DNA from: Bryobacterales bacterium
Lineage (GTDB): Bacteria > Acidobacteriota > Terriglobia > Bryobacterales > UBA6623
Reading direction: 5' to 3'
Length of the DNA stretch: 64,000 nt
NCBI GenBank assembly: GCA_026713545.1
Contig: JAPOOG010000064.1
Location: 62,001-126,000 of the forward strand
Numbering within the stretch: the first letter of the stretch is position 1; every line of letters starts with the position of its first letter. The position numbers and the translations under genes were made by a program. Below the pieces are notes generated by a model. The model made no database searches and was not told the DNA's origin. It saw only the letters and a list, made by a program, of their open reading frames with translations. This document shows, one piece after another, positions 9,978 through 18,228 of the stretch.

Positions 9978-10925
9978 ATGCAGCGCTCGTTCCTTCTTGC
10001 AGTCTTTCTCGTGTTGCTTGTTCTCGCGGCGGGACCGAACCTTCTCACTACCTCGGCCAATCACTCCTACCAAGTGGTCCACGGCTGGCCCAAGCTGCCC
10101 GAGGGATTTGCCCTTGGCCAGACCACGGGCGTAGAAGTGAACTCGAAGAATCAGGTTGTCGTCTTCCACCGCGGCGCCCGTCCGATCATCGTTTTCGAGG
10201 CCGAAAGCGGCAAGATGATCGCGTCGTTCGGAGATGGACTGTTCGGGTCGGCGCATGGCCTGACGGTCGATCACAACGACAATATCTGGGTCACTGACGG
10301 GCGCCGGCATACCGTCCACAAATTCAGTCCCGACGGAAAGCTGCTGATGACGGTAGGAGCGCAGGACGTACCCGGCTTGGACGGCTCGCATTTCAACCGC
10401 CCCACCGACGTCGCGATCGCACCCAACGGCGATATGTACGTGGCGGATGGCTACGGCAACCGCCGCATCGTTCACCTGGACTCGAGCGGGAAATTCATCC
10501 GCGACTGGGGAACCGAGGGCGACAAGGAAGGGCAGTTCGTCGATCCCCACGGAATCACTCTCGATGAAGCGGGCAATGTCTACATCGCGGACCGCGGCAA
10601 CTCCCGCATCCAGGTGTTCACGAAGGAAGGCAAATTCATACAGCAGTGGAAGAGCGATGAACTCGGGCGGCCCTGGGGTGTCGACGTCGGCTCGGACCGC
10701 TTTCTCTATGTGGCCGATGGCGGCGACCTCAATCCTCAACCGCCCGAGCGCAATCGGATCCTCAAGCTCGACCTCAACGGCAAGATCCTCGAAGCCTGGG
10801 GGTCGTTCGGAAGCCAGGACGGCCAGTTCTGGTGGGCCCATGATGTCGCGGCCGGCGACGACGGCGCGGTCTACGTGACCGACGTCAACGTCGGGATGCG
10901 AGTCCAGAAGTTCGTCAAGCCCTGA
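9978..10925 (+). CDS. Secreted NHL-repeat beta-propeller protein
   Basis: 315 residues from the ATG at 9978, which has AGGAG 5 nt upstream; the ATG at 9939 lacks one. Residues 1-27 are a signal peptide. The mature part has about six NHL repeats, visible as recurring 'G.G..F..P..I......VYVAD..N.RI..F' blocks ('GDMYVADGYGNRRIVHLD', 'GNVYIADRGNSRIQVF', 'RFLYVADGGD'). The closest families are peptidyl-alpha-hydroxyglycine lyase-like and other six-bladed propellers, which are usually binding scaffolds. It is followed after 28 bp by the corrinoid-activator gene, but the two may not be functionally linked. Confidence 0.85.
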   Translation: MQRSFLLAVFLVLLVLAAGPNLLTTSANHSYQVVHGWPKLPEGFALGQTTGVEVNSKNQVVVFHRGARPIIVFEAESGKMIASFGDGLFGSAHGLTVDHNDNIWVTDGRRHTVHKFSPDGKLLMTVGAQDVPGLDGSHFNRPTDVAIAPNGDMYVADGYGNRRIVHLDSSGKFIRDWGTEGDKEGQFVDPHGITLDEAGNVYIADRGNSRIQVFTKEGKFIQQWKSDELGRPWGVDVGSDRFLYVADGGDLNPQPPERNRILKLDLNGKILEAWGSFGSQDGQFWWAHDVAAGDDGAVYVTDVNVGMRVQKFVKP

Positions 10926-10953
10926 CGGCCCTCAGGCCGGTTAGCCTCCATCC

Positions 10954-12585
10954 ATGAGCCGGATCGCTTTCGGCGGGCACAGTCTGCCTCTCATAGCCGG
11001 CAAGACGATATTCGACTACGCCGACGAGCTCCAGGTGCGCGTTCCAACCTCCTGTGGCCGCACCGGCCTTTGCCACGAGTGCATCGTCGAAGTGAAGGCA
11101 GGGCAGGAAAACCTCGGCGCGCCGACCGAGCCGGAAGCGTTTCTGCGAGGGGACTACCGGCTCGCTTGCCAGGCTGTGATCAAGCACTCCGACGAGGACA
11201 TCGAATTTTCGTTGTTGCACGCCAATCAGAAGATTCTCTCTTCGCGTCCCCCAAAAGACGTTTCACTCGACCCTGCGGTTCGCCGCGACGGGGACAACGT
11301 TATCCACGGAGAACAGGTCATCGACAAGTACCGGGGCCGCATGTACGGAGTCGCCGTCGATCTCGGCACGACGACCGTGGTCGCCGAACTGGTCGATCTG
11401 GAAACAGGCGAGAGCAACTATTTGGCATCGTTCGAGAACCCGCAGCGTTTCGGAGGCAGCGACGTGATGCATCGCATCTCGTACGACTCCGGTCCGTTCC
11501 ACGGCGAACTACACAATGCCGTCATCAACACCCTGAATCAAGAGTTGCGCGAGATGTGCCGACGGCTTGCATTGCGGCGGCAGATGATCTACGAGATCAG
11601 TGTCGTCGGCAACTCCACGATGCGCGAACTGTTCTTCAACCTCGACGTGAAGTCGATCGGTCAACGGCCCTACAAGTCGCCGGTCGAACACGAGTACCTG
11701 GCGGGGGATCGTGAAACGACCGCACTGGTTGAAGACGCGCGCAAACTGCGCTTATGGGCACACCCGAGGGCCAAGGTGTATGCCGCGCCGCTGATTGCCA
11801 GTCACGTCGGTGCAGACATGGCGGCTGCTCTCGTTGCAGTCAACATCGAATTGCAAAGCGAGAGCGTGATGATTGTGGACATCGGGACGAACACCGAAGT
11901 CGTCGTGGCGCATGAGGGGCGCCTGATGGCGGCTTCGTGCCCCGCCGGACCGGCTTTCGAAGGCGGTGGGATCCGCTACGGCATGACGGCAGTGGATGGC
12001 GCGATCGAGACCCTGCACTTTAACGGAGACGCGCAGTACGAAACGATTGGCGGAGGTGAGCCTCGAGGACTTTGCGGTTCGGGGTTGATCGATCTGCTCG
12101 CTGAGTTGCGCCGTTACGAGCGGATGAGCCCGAAAGGCGTTTTCGCCGACAAGTCACAGGAAATATCCATCGTCCCGGAGCGAGGGATTACCTTCTCCCG
12201 CGAGGACGCCAGCAATCTTGCTCAAGCCAAGGCAGCGAATTACTGCGGGCAATTCATCGTGATGCGGAAGCTGGGCTTGCAGCCCTCGGACATCGGCAAG
12301 CTCTACCTGGCGGGCGGATTCGCGAACTACGTTGACGTGGCAAACGCCATCGAGATTGGTTTTCTCGCTTCAGTGCGGGAAGAGCGCGTCGTCAAAACGG
12401 GCAACGCCGCGCTGCAGGGAGCCAAGGAGTTACTGCTTTCAACAAGCAAGCGCGAGTCACTCGACAGGATGGTCAAGCGCGTCGAGCACGTCGAGTTGGA
12501 AACGACGCCGGATTTCTTCGAGGTTTTCGTTGAAGGCTGCCAGTTCAAGCCGATGCCGGCAGACCTCAACCTTCTCGGCGAGTGA
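10954..12585 (+). CDS. Corrinoid-protein reductive activator (RACo/DUF4445 type) with N-terminal [2Fe-2S] ferredoxin domain
   Basis: 543 residues. Residues 1-85 are a plant-type ferredoxin domain with Cys34, Cys40, Cys43 and Cys72 (CX5CX2CX28C). After a linker, 'MYGVAVDLGTTTVVAELVD' (about 130) starts an ASKHA ATP-binding fold that continues with 'DIGTNTEVV' and ends with 'LYLAGGFANYVD'. In studied cases such proteins use ATP to push an electron onto cob(II)alamin and so rescue an inactivated corrinoid methyltransferase. The next gene, 18 bp on, is a homocysteine methyltransferase, which suits this role. No corrinoid-binding (B12-domain) protein is encoded in the window, so the partner must lie elsewhere. 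Confidence 0.9.
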   Translation: MSRIAFGGHSLPLIAGKTIFDYADELQVRVPTSCGRTGLCHECIVEVKAGQENLGAPTEPEAFLRGDYRLACQAVIKHSDEDIEFSLLHANQKILSSRPPKDVSLDPAVRRDGDNVIHGEQVIDKYRGRMYGVAVDLGTTTVVAELVDLETGESNYLASFENPQRFGGSDVMHRISYDSGPFHGELHNAVINTLNQELREMCRRLALRRQMIYEISVVGNSTMRELFFNLDVKSIGQRPYKSPVEHEYLAGDRETTALVEDARKLRLWAHPRAKVYAAPLIASHVGADMAAALVAVNIELQSESVMIVDIGTNTEVVVAHEGRLMAASCPAGPAFEGGGIRYGMTAVDGAIETLHFNGDAQYETIGGGEPRGLCGSGLIDLLAELRRYERMSPKGVFADKSQEISIVPERGITFSREDASNLAQAKAANYCGQFIVMRKLGLQPSDIGKLYLAGGFANYVDVANAIEIGFLASVREERVVKTGNAALQGAKELLLSTSKRESLDRMVKRVEHVELETTPDFFEVFVEGCQFKPMPADLNLLGE

Positions 12586-12603
12586 AAACGATAGGATTGG
12601 ATC

Positions 12604-13530
12604 ATGGGACAGACGCTTCTCAAAGCGCTTCAAGAACGCGTCCTTCTGAGCGACGGGGCGATGGGGACGCAACTCCAATCCGCCGGTCTCGAACCGGGCG
12701 GCTGTGGTGAAGCCTGGAATCTGGAACACCCCGATCGGCTGCTGAAGATTCAGAGGGCCTACGTCGAAGCGGGTTCCGACTGTCTCATCACGAACACGTT
12801 CGGAGGCTGCCGAATCATGCTCGAGCGGCATCATCACGGCGACGAGGTCGCGGCGATCAATCAAGCGGGCGCACGACTGGCGCGCGAAGCCTTCGGCGAC
12901 AAGCCCGGGTTCGTGCTCGGCGATATCGGGCCGTTCGGAGGTTTGATGGAACCCTATGGAGAAGTTCCGGAACAACGTGTCGTCGAGGCGTTCGCCGAGC
13001 AAGCCGAAGCCCTCGTCTCGGGCGGAGTGGACGCCATCATCGTCGAAACGCAAACCGCGCTGGAAGAACTGACCATCGGCATCGAGGCCGCCAAGAAGGC
13101 CGGGGCCCCCTGTGTCATCGGATCGATGGCCTACGATGTAACGCGCGACCGCTCGAAGCTCCGCACGATGATGGGCGTCAGTCCGGAACAGGCCGCTAAT
13201 CACATGCGCGATGCAGGGGTGGACATCATCGCACTCAATTGCGGGGCCGGCGTGGATGTGAGCTGGGCAGCGAAAGCCGTCGCGTCGTACCGGTCGGCGG
13301 CTGATCTGCCGACCATGGCGCAACCCAACGCCGGCCAGCCGGTCCTCGAAAACATGAAGGTGGTCTACAAGCAGACGCCCGAGGAGATGGTCGGCGACCT
13401 GCCGGCGCTGCTCGACGCAGGCGTCCGTATCGTAGGCGGCTGTTGCGGCAGCACACCGGGCCACATTCGCTTGTTCCGCAGCGTGATCGACGATCATGAG
13501 GCGAGTCGGGCTCCGGAGACAGCACCGTGA
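12604..13530 (+). CDS. Homocysteine S-methyltransferase family protein
   Basis: 308 residues, equal to the homocysteine-binding barrel of MetH or betaine-homocysteine methyltransferase without any folate or B12 domain. Zinc ligands are visible as 'LNCGAG' and the 'GGCCGS' pair near the C-terminus; 'LLSDGAMGTQLQ' opens the barrel and 'TNTFGG' follows. It would transfer a methyl group to homocysteine or a similar thiol. Coming right after the corrinoid activator, it may take methyl from a separate corrinoid protein; methyl donors such as S-methylmethionine are also possible. Its stop overlaps the GTG start of the sulfatase by 4 nt, so the two are translationally coupled. Confidence 0.9.
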   Translation: MGQTLLKALQERVLLSDGAMGTQLQSAGLEPGGCGEAWNLEHPDRLLKIQRAYVEAGSDCLITNTFGGCRIMLERHHHGDEVAAINQAGARLAREAFGDKPGFVLGDIGPFGGLMEPYGEVPEQRVVEAFAEQAEALVSGGVDAIIVETQTALEELTIGIEAAKKAGAPCVIGSMAYDVTRDRSKLRTMMGVSPEQAANHMRDAGVDIIALNCGAGVDVSWAAKAVASYRSAADLPTMAQPNAGQPVLENMKVVYKQTPEEMVGDLPALLDAGVRIVGGCCGSTPGHIRLFRSVIDDHEASRAPETAP

Positions 13531-14870
13531 ATTCCCGCCGACGATTCGCTGCAGCAGGATTGGCGCTGTTGTTGGTATACCTTGGGCCGCCCTTGCAGGC
13601 TGCTGATCGGCCGCCGAACGTGATCCTGATGTTCTCCGACGACCAGGGGACTCTGGACATGGCGAAGTTGGGGGCACGGGACCTCCACACCCGGAATCTG
13701 GACCAGTTGGCGGACCAGGGGGTACTGTTCACGCAGTTTTATGCCGCGGCGCCCGTCTGCTCTCCTTCACGAGCGGCGCTGCTCACCGGGCTCTACCCGC
13801 AGCGTGCGGGCGTACCCGGCAACGTGGGTCTGCGGGCGCAAGGTTTGCCAGCGCGGCAAGTGACCATCGCGGAAATGCTCAAGCAGTCGGGCTACCGAAC
13901 CGCGATTGTGGGCAAGTGGCACCTTGGTCACGTGAACGGCAACGGGCCGCTCGATCAAGGGTTCGATTCCTTCTTCGGACACAAGGTCGGCTGTATCGAC
14001 AATTACTCGCACTTCTTCTACTGGTCGGGACCGAACAAGCACGATCTGTGGCGCAATGAAAACGAGCATTGGGAGGATGGCGGCTACTTCCCCGATCTGA
14101 TGATGCGCGAGGCGCGGGCATTCCTCGAGGAGAGTAAGGACGAGCCGTTTTTCCTGTACCTGCCATTCAACATCCCCCACTATCCATTGCAAGGCCTGGA
14201 GAAGTGGCGGCGACTCTATTCGTACTATCCGACGCCGCGGCGTGAGTACGCGGCGCTTGTTTCCACTCTGGATGAGAAGGTCGGAGAAGTGCTGGCCATG
14301 GTCGACGAACTGGGCCTGCGCGAGAAAACACTGATCATCTTCATGTCCGACCACGGACACTCGACGGAAGAGCGAACCATGTTCGGCGGCGGCTATGCGG
14401 GATCGTACCGCGGTGCGAAGTTCAGTTTGTTCGAAGGGGGAATCCGCGTTCCGGCGATCGTGAGCATGCCGGGGACCCTGCCGCAGGGCGCGGTCCGCAG
14501 TCAGTTCGCTACTGCCCTGGACTGGCTGCCCACGATTGCGGAGATCACCGGTACGGCCCTACCCGACTCGCCCGTCGACGGCAAAAGCCTGATGCCGATC
14601 ATCAAGTCGGCGGATGACCCCTCGCCTCACGAGGTCTTCCATTGGCAGACCGGAAAGCAATGGGCCGTCCGCGAGGGGGACTGGAAACTGATCGTGAACG
14701 CTCGTGATACCAACCGCGAGTATCTCAGCGGTAACGACGCCACTTTTCTGGTGAACCTTGCAGAGGATATGTCCGAGCGAACCAATCTCGGCGAACGACA
14801 TGCCGACGCGGTTCAGCGGCTCACCCGACTCCATGACGACTGGCTCCAAGAGGTCGAAGCGGAAGAATAG
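13527..14870 (+). CDS. Secreted sulfatase, cysteine (formylglycine) type
   Basis: 447 residues from a GTG that overlaps the preceding stop. Residues 1-25 form an export signal with RRRF, so Sec or Tat is possible. 'NVILMFSDDQ' near 31-40 gives the metal-binding Asp pair, and 'VCSPSRAALLTG' (Cys78) is the sulfatase signature whose cysteine must be changed to formylglycine. 'GKWHLG' and 'FMSDHGHS' supply further active-site residues. It should hydrolyse sulfate esters of polysaccharides or small molecules outside the cytoplasm. No formylglycine-generating enzyme is in the window. Coupling to a methyltransferase gene is odd and unexplained. Confidence 0.93.
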   Translation: MNSRRRFAAAGLALLLVYLGPPLQAADRPPNVILMFSDDQGTLDMAKLGARDLHTRNLDQLADQGVLFTQFYAAAPVCSPSRAALLTGLYPQRAGVPGNVGLRAQGLPARQVTIAEMLKQSGYRTAIVGKWHLGHVNGNGPLDQGFDSFFGHKVGCIDNYSHFFYWSGPNKHDLWRNENEHWEDGGYFPDLMMREARAFLEESKDEPFFLYLPFNIPHYPLQGLEKWRRLYSYYPTPRREYAALVSTLDEKVGEVLAMVDELGLREKTLIIFMSDHGHSTEERTMFGGGYAGSYRGAKFSLFEGGIRVPAIVSMPGTLPQGAVRSQFATALDWLPTIAEITGTALPDSPVDGKSLMPIIKSADDPSPHEVFHWQTGKQWAVREGDWKLIVNARDTNREYLSGNDATFLVNLAEDMSERTNLGERHADAVQRLTRLHDDWLQEVEAEE

Positions 14871-14984
14871 CTCCGGGAAAACCTCCTTGCAGATACAGTC
14901 CTGGAGGCCGGTCCGAATCGCCAAAGAGCCGGCCCTCAACGGAGCGGCGGTTCGCAGCCGTCACATTGCAGGATCAGATGCCGC

Positions 14985-15920
14985 CTAAGCAACCCTCTCC
15001 CACCCCGATAACTCATGTCCGAACCGGAACGTCTCCGGGTGCAGGATCTCCGCCAGAATCTCGAGCGACTCGACCAACCGCGGCCCCGGACGATTGAAAT
15101 ATTGATTCCCGTCCGCCAGATACACTTGACCATTCCGGACCGCCTGCAAGTCCGGCCAACCTTGCCGGGCCTGAAGCAGAGGAACATCCTCGCGCGTGCG
15201 CTCCAAGTCGAAGCCGCACGGCATGATCACGATCACCTCCGGGTCCGATTCGCGCAGCTCGTCAAACGTCATCCAGGGCGAATGCCTGCCAGCTTCTCCG
15301 AACAAGTTTCTGCCGCCGGCGATACGAACCAGCTCCGGCGTCCAGTTCCCAGCCGCCATCAAAGGGTCGACCCATTCGATGCTGGCAACCGTCGGCCGCG
15401 CATCGAGCGGCAGGGAACGCGTCTCGGACTCGATGGCTTCCATCCGCGATTGCAGGTCCGCCACGAGTTGCATTCCCTTGTCCGTCACTCCCAAATGAGC
15501 CGCCGCTCTGCACAGATCCGCCCAGAAGTCGGCAAGGTGGTTCGGCTGCAACGAGATGATGGCCGCCTCGCAGCCCGTCACCTGCCGCACCGCCAACTCG
15601 ACATCCCGCAGACTGACCGCGCACACCTCGCACTGGGCCTGAGTGACGATGTGCGTCGGCCGCAGTTCGCGCAGTTTCTCAGGAAACACTTCGTAGACGC
15701 CCAGCGCGTCTTCAACGATCGACTTCCGCTGCAACGCCTTGACCCGCTCGTCGATCTCACGGCTGCTTCCGGCCACCTCGAATCGCGGCCGGGTGCAGAC
15801 AGGCAGGTCTTTGACCGACTCGGGGTAATCGCATTCATGCGACCGCCCCACAAGAAACTCCCCGAGTCCCAACGCATGAACAATCTCCGTAGCGCTCGCG
15901 ATCAACGTGATGATCCGCAA
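14985..15920 (-). CDS. BtuF-like cobalamin-binding/ABC substrate-binding-fold protein without signal peptide
   Basis: 311 residues with the two-lobed BtuF/FhuD fold: 'RIITLIASATEIVHALGLGEFLVGRSHECDYP' style opening, 'PTHIVTQAQCEVCAVS', a central helix, then 'VASIEWVDPLMAAGNW.PELV..AGG' and a C-terminal 'RPGPRLVESLEILA'. The family usually delivers vitamin B12 to an ABC importer, but this protein starts directly with the first strand and has no export signal. It may act inside the cell or be anchored otherwise. No BtuC/BtuD genes are nearby. It converges on the sulfatase and lies 30 bp after xerD on the same strand. Confidence 0.82.
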   Translation of the reverse strand: MRIITLIASATEIVHALGLGEFLVGRSHECDYPESVKDLPVCTRPRFEVAGSSREIDERVKALQRKSIVEDALGVYEVFPEKLRELRPTHIVTQAQCEVCAVSLRDVELAVRQVTGCEAAIISLQPNHLADFWADLCRAAAHLGVTDKGMQLVADLQSRMEAIESETRSLPLDARPTVASIEWVDPLMAAGNWTPELVRIAGGRNLFGEAGRHSPWMTFDELRESDPEVIVIMPCGFDLERTREDVPLLQARQGWPDLQAVRNGQVYLADGNQYFNRPGPRLVESLEILAEILHPETFRFGHELSGWERVA

Positions 15921-15950
15921 AACCCCTCCTCGATCGTACCGGCGGGCATG

Positions 15951-16838
15951 CTAGCTCCGCGGGTGATGCTGATCGTACACCTTCCGCAACCGCTCCCGAA
16001 GGATATGCGTATAGATCTCCGTCGTCGAGATATCCGAGTGCCCCAACATCATCTGAACGCTGCGCAAGTCCGCCCCGCCCTCCAACAAGTGCGTTGCGAA
16101 ACTATGGCGCAGTACGTGCGGCGTCAACGGACTTGTGATCCGCGCTTCCAAACCGTAGCGTTTCAGCCGGATCCAAAAGTTCTGCCGCGTGATGCGGCCG
16201 GCCCGCGAGTTGACGAACAGGAACCGCGAGGCCTTGCCCTTGAGAATCTTCGGCCGTCCGTCCCGCACGTACGTTTCGATCGCTGCCAGGGCCTCCCGGC
16301 CGATCGGAACGAGCCGCTGCTTGCCGCCTTTGCCGGTCAACCGCAGGAAACCCATCTCGGCGTTCAGGCTACGCTGCTCCACCGACACCAGTTCGGAAAC
16401 CCTCAACCCCGTCGCGTAGAGCAACTGCAACATCGCCCGATCCCTCAGTCCCAACGGTTTGGCGTGATCGGGCGCATCGAGCAGGCGGTCGACTTCGTCC
16501 AAGGTCAGGTATTTCGGCAAGCGTTTCCACTGTTTCGGCGACCCGATGTCCGCCGCCGGGTCTTCTTCGATGCGTCCACGGCTCAGAAAATACTTGTAGA
16601 AATTCCGAACGCTCGCGATGTGCCGGGCGATCGACCGGCTCGTCAACCTCGCCTGGTAGAGCGAATCCACGAAGCCGCGCACCTCGTCTGTTCCGGCGTC
16701 GAGAACTTCCCGCTCGCGCTTCTTACAGAAGGCCGAGAGCTTCTCCAGATCCCGCCGGTAGGCTGCAAGGGTATTCCCGGCAAGCCCCTTCTCGCTGCGG
16801 CAATAGAAAAGAAACTCCTCGACCGGAGCGGCAGCCAT
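15951..16838 (-). CDS. xerD: Tyrosine recombinase XerD
   Basis: 295 residues, the usual length. An N-terminal SAM-like core-binding domain (1-100) precedes the catalytic domain with Arg146 ('ATGLRVSEL'), the 'GKGGKQR' lysine near 170-173, 'HVLRHSFATH' (His241, Arg244), His267 ('LGHSDIST') and the nucleophile Tyr276. With XerC it resolves chromosome dimers at dif. No dif site was recognised in the window. A phage-type integrase is less likely given the length and close match to the XerD pattern. It is divergent from the gene at 16962. Confidence 0.93.
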   Translation of the reverse strand: MAAAPVEEFLFYCRSEKGLAGNTLAAYRRDLEKLSAFCKKREREVLDAGTDEVRGFVDSLYQARLTSRSIARHIASVRNFYKYFLSRGRIEEDPAADIGSPKQWKRLPKYLTLDEVDRLLDAPDHAKPLGLRDRAMLQLLYATGLRVSELVSVEQRSLNAEMGFLRLTGKGGKQRLVPIGREALAAIETYVRDGRPKILKGKASRFLFVNSRAGRITRQNFWIRLKRYGLEARITSPLTPHVLRHSFATHLLEGGADLRSVQMMLGHSDISTTEIYTHILRERLRKVYDQHHPRS

Positions 16839-16883
16839 TACTTCAACAGTAGCAAAATGAATAACTTAGGTTCTTATTTTTGC

Positions 16884-16913
16884 TTGACTCCAGCGCCGCG
16901 GCCGTACTAGTAT
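16884..16913 (+). promoter_or_regulatory. Sigma-70-like promoter of the 16962 gene
   Basis: TTGACT (16884-16889), an 18-bp spacer and TAGTAT (16908-16913). The predicted start is near 16920, giving a ~42-nt leader. Confidence 0.5.
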
Positions 16914-16961
16914 TGCCTAAGGAGGCGCTCTTTCCCGCGGAGCGCGTCAGGCGCGCGCCTC

Positions 16962-17471
16962 TTGGCCGGTTCAACGACAAAGAAGGTCAGTGTTCGCTGT
17001 TTCGATGAACGCCTGATCCACGGCTACGCCAGCCTGCAAACCCTTCTCCGGCCCAACAACATCGAGTTCCTCGACCGTACCGCTCAACTCCAGGTCATCC
17101 CTTACGAGGAAGTCCGCACCGTCTCCTTCGTGCGCGACTTCCAGAACGACCCAGTTCCAAACCAACGCAAGACCTTCGGAGCCCGGCCGAAATCCGACGG
17201 CCTGTGGGTTCGCCTCAACCTGCGTGACGGAGAAATCCTCGAGGGCATCATCCCCAACGATCTGCTGCAATTGAACGAACGCGGCATCACCGTCACGCCG
17301 CCCGATCCCAATGCAAACACCCAACGCATCTTCGTTCCGCGAGCGGCCTTGTTAACGCTCAAGGTCCTCGGCGTCATTGGCAGCCCGGTCCGCCGGCCTA
17401 CCCGCCCGCGCCACCCACTCCCCGCACAGGATCAAATCGACTTCTTTCCACGCCCCGCCTCCGCTGAATAG
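16962..17471 (+). CDS. Conserved protein of unknown function, probably acidobacterial-specific
   Basis: 169 residues from a TTG; no ATG or GTG is available in frame upstream, and the only strong GGAGG (16921-16925) is 36 nt away, so the true start is uncertain. The sequence has an opening strand pattern 'KKVSVRCFDERLIHGY', a central 'VRTVSFVRDFQ', 'RPKSDGLWVRLNLRDGEILEGIIPNDLL' and 'QRIFVPRAALLTLKVLGVIG', which look like a small beta-barrel (PilZ- or SH3-like). I recognise similar proteins only in Acidobacteriota. The C-terminal 30 residues are Pro/Arg-rich. No membrane segment or signal peptide. Function unknown. Confidence 0.7.
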   Translation: MAGSTTKKVSVRCFDERLIHGYASLQTLLRPNNIEFLDRTAQLQVIPYEEVRTVSFVRDFQNDPVPNQRKTFGARPKSDGLWVRLNLRDGEILEGIIPNDLLQLNERGITVTPPDPNANTQRIFVPRAALLTLKVLGVIGSPVRRPTRPRHPLPAQDQIDFFPRPASAE

Positions 17472-17721
17472 CCGCCCTCGTCGAAAAGGAACCGGCCGAC
17501 TCGACACGGGAGTATGATGGCCCCCCGCGAATCTGTCATAAGCACATAACGTCCCGTTACCAAGAGAACCGAGGCAAACACAGACCGGCATTAAGCACAC
17601 CACCTATAGAACGAGAGCACTTGTCGGTTGAAAGAGCCTTGGAGGCCCACAACGGGGGCACTACCGGATAGAGAAGTGCGGTCTGCTCCTTGATACTGGA
17701 CGGCCAATCGCCTGTCGGTTC

Positions 17722-18222
17722 TCAGAACAGACGCTCGAGCGTAAAGCTCTTGAAGCGGCGCCGACGGTCTTGTTCGGGCGTGTCGTTCCACCGCCGCACC
17801 GGCACCGCAGCGCCGCTCACGGCGTCGCGGGCGGCGGAGAACTCGCGGATAAGGTCGATACCGCCTTCGCAGACAACACCCTCGAACCGGTACACCACGA
17901 TGTTGACCTGATTGCCGGCCTGCTCGCGTGTCTCGACGACGAACTCCACCTCGCCGCGCTCGTCAACCTTGCCGTCAATGATCGGGCTGCCGGCCCCGTC
18001 ACGGTAGAGCTTCCCACTCAGAGTCGCACCATGCTGAATGATCTTGAACTCGATATTCCGCTCCACTCCCGGGATCAATCCCATCCAGGTTCCCGTCAGG
18101 TTCTCCGCCGACGCTGCTACAGTCAACAAGCAGAACCCGACCATCAGCAGCCCACCCCGGAAGAGAAGGCAGCGGCTCAGCATGGCGTGCCCGCGGCGTC
18201 GGGGCCGAAAAAGCTTTTGCAT
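17722..18222 (-). CDS. Secreted hypothetical protein
   Basis: 166 residues. After a basic leader (RPRRRGH) a hydrophobic stretch ending 'TVAASA' gives a signal peptide; an internal ATG at 18183 is an alternative start that would give a more standard signal length. The mature part begins 'LTGTWMGLIPG' and is beta-rich with 'GATLSGKLYRDG' and 'INGKV'-like strands, the pattern of lipocalin-like or 'TGTW' small secreted domains often seen in Acidobacteriota. It ends in a basic tail. It lies 6 bp after the DUF1552 gene on the same strand, so it may be co-transcribed with the 21479-18229 pair. Confidence 0.65.
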   Translation of the reverse strand: MQKLFRPRRRGHAMLSRCLLFRGGLLMVGFCLLTVAASAENLTGTWMGLIPGVERNIEFKIIQHGATLSGKLYRDGAGSPIIDGKVDERGEVEFVVETREQAGNQVNIVVYRFEGVVCEGGIDLIREFSAARDAVSGAAVPVRRWNDTPEQDRRRRFKSFTLERLF

Positions 18223-18228
18223 GGGAAA

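Noticed and set aside
15015-16910. A plus-strand open frame of 631 codons across the BtuF-like gene and xerD
   Set aside because: Arg/His/Gln/Pro-rich antisense translation without motifs; both minus-strand genes are well supported.
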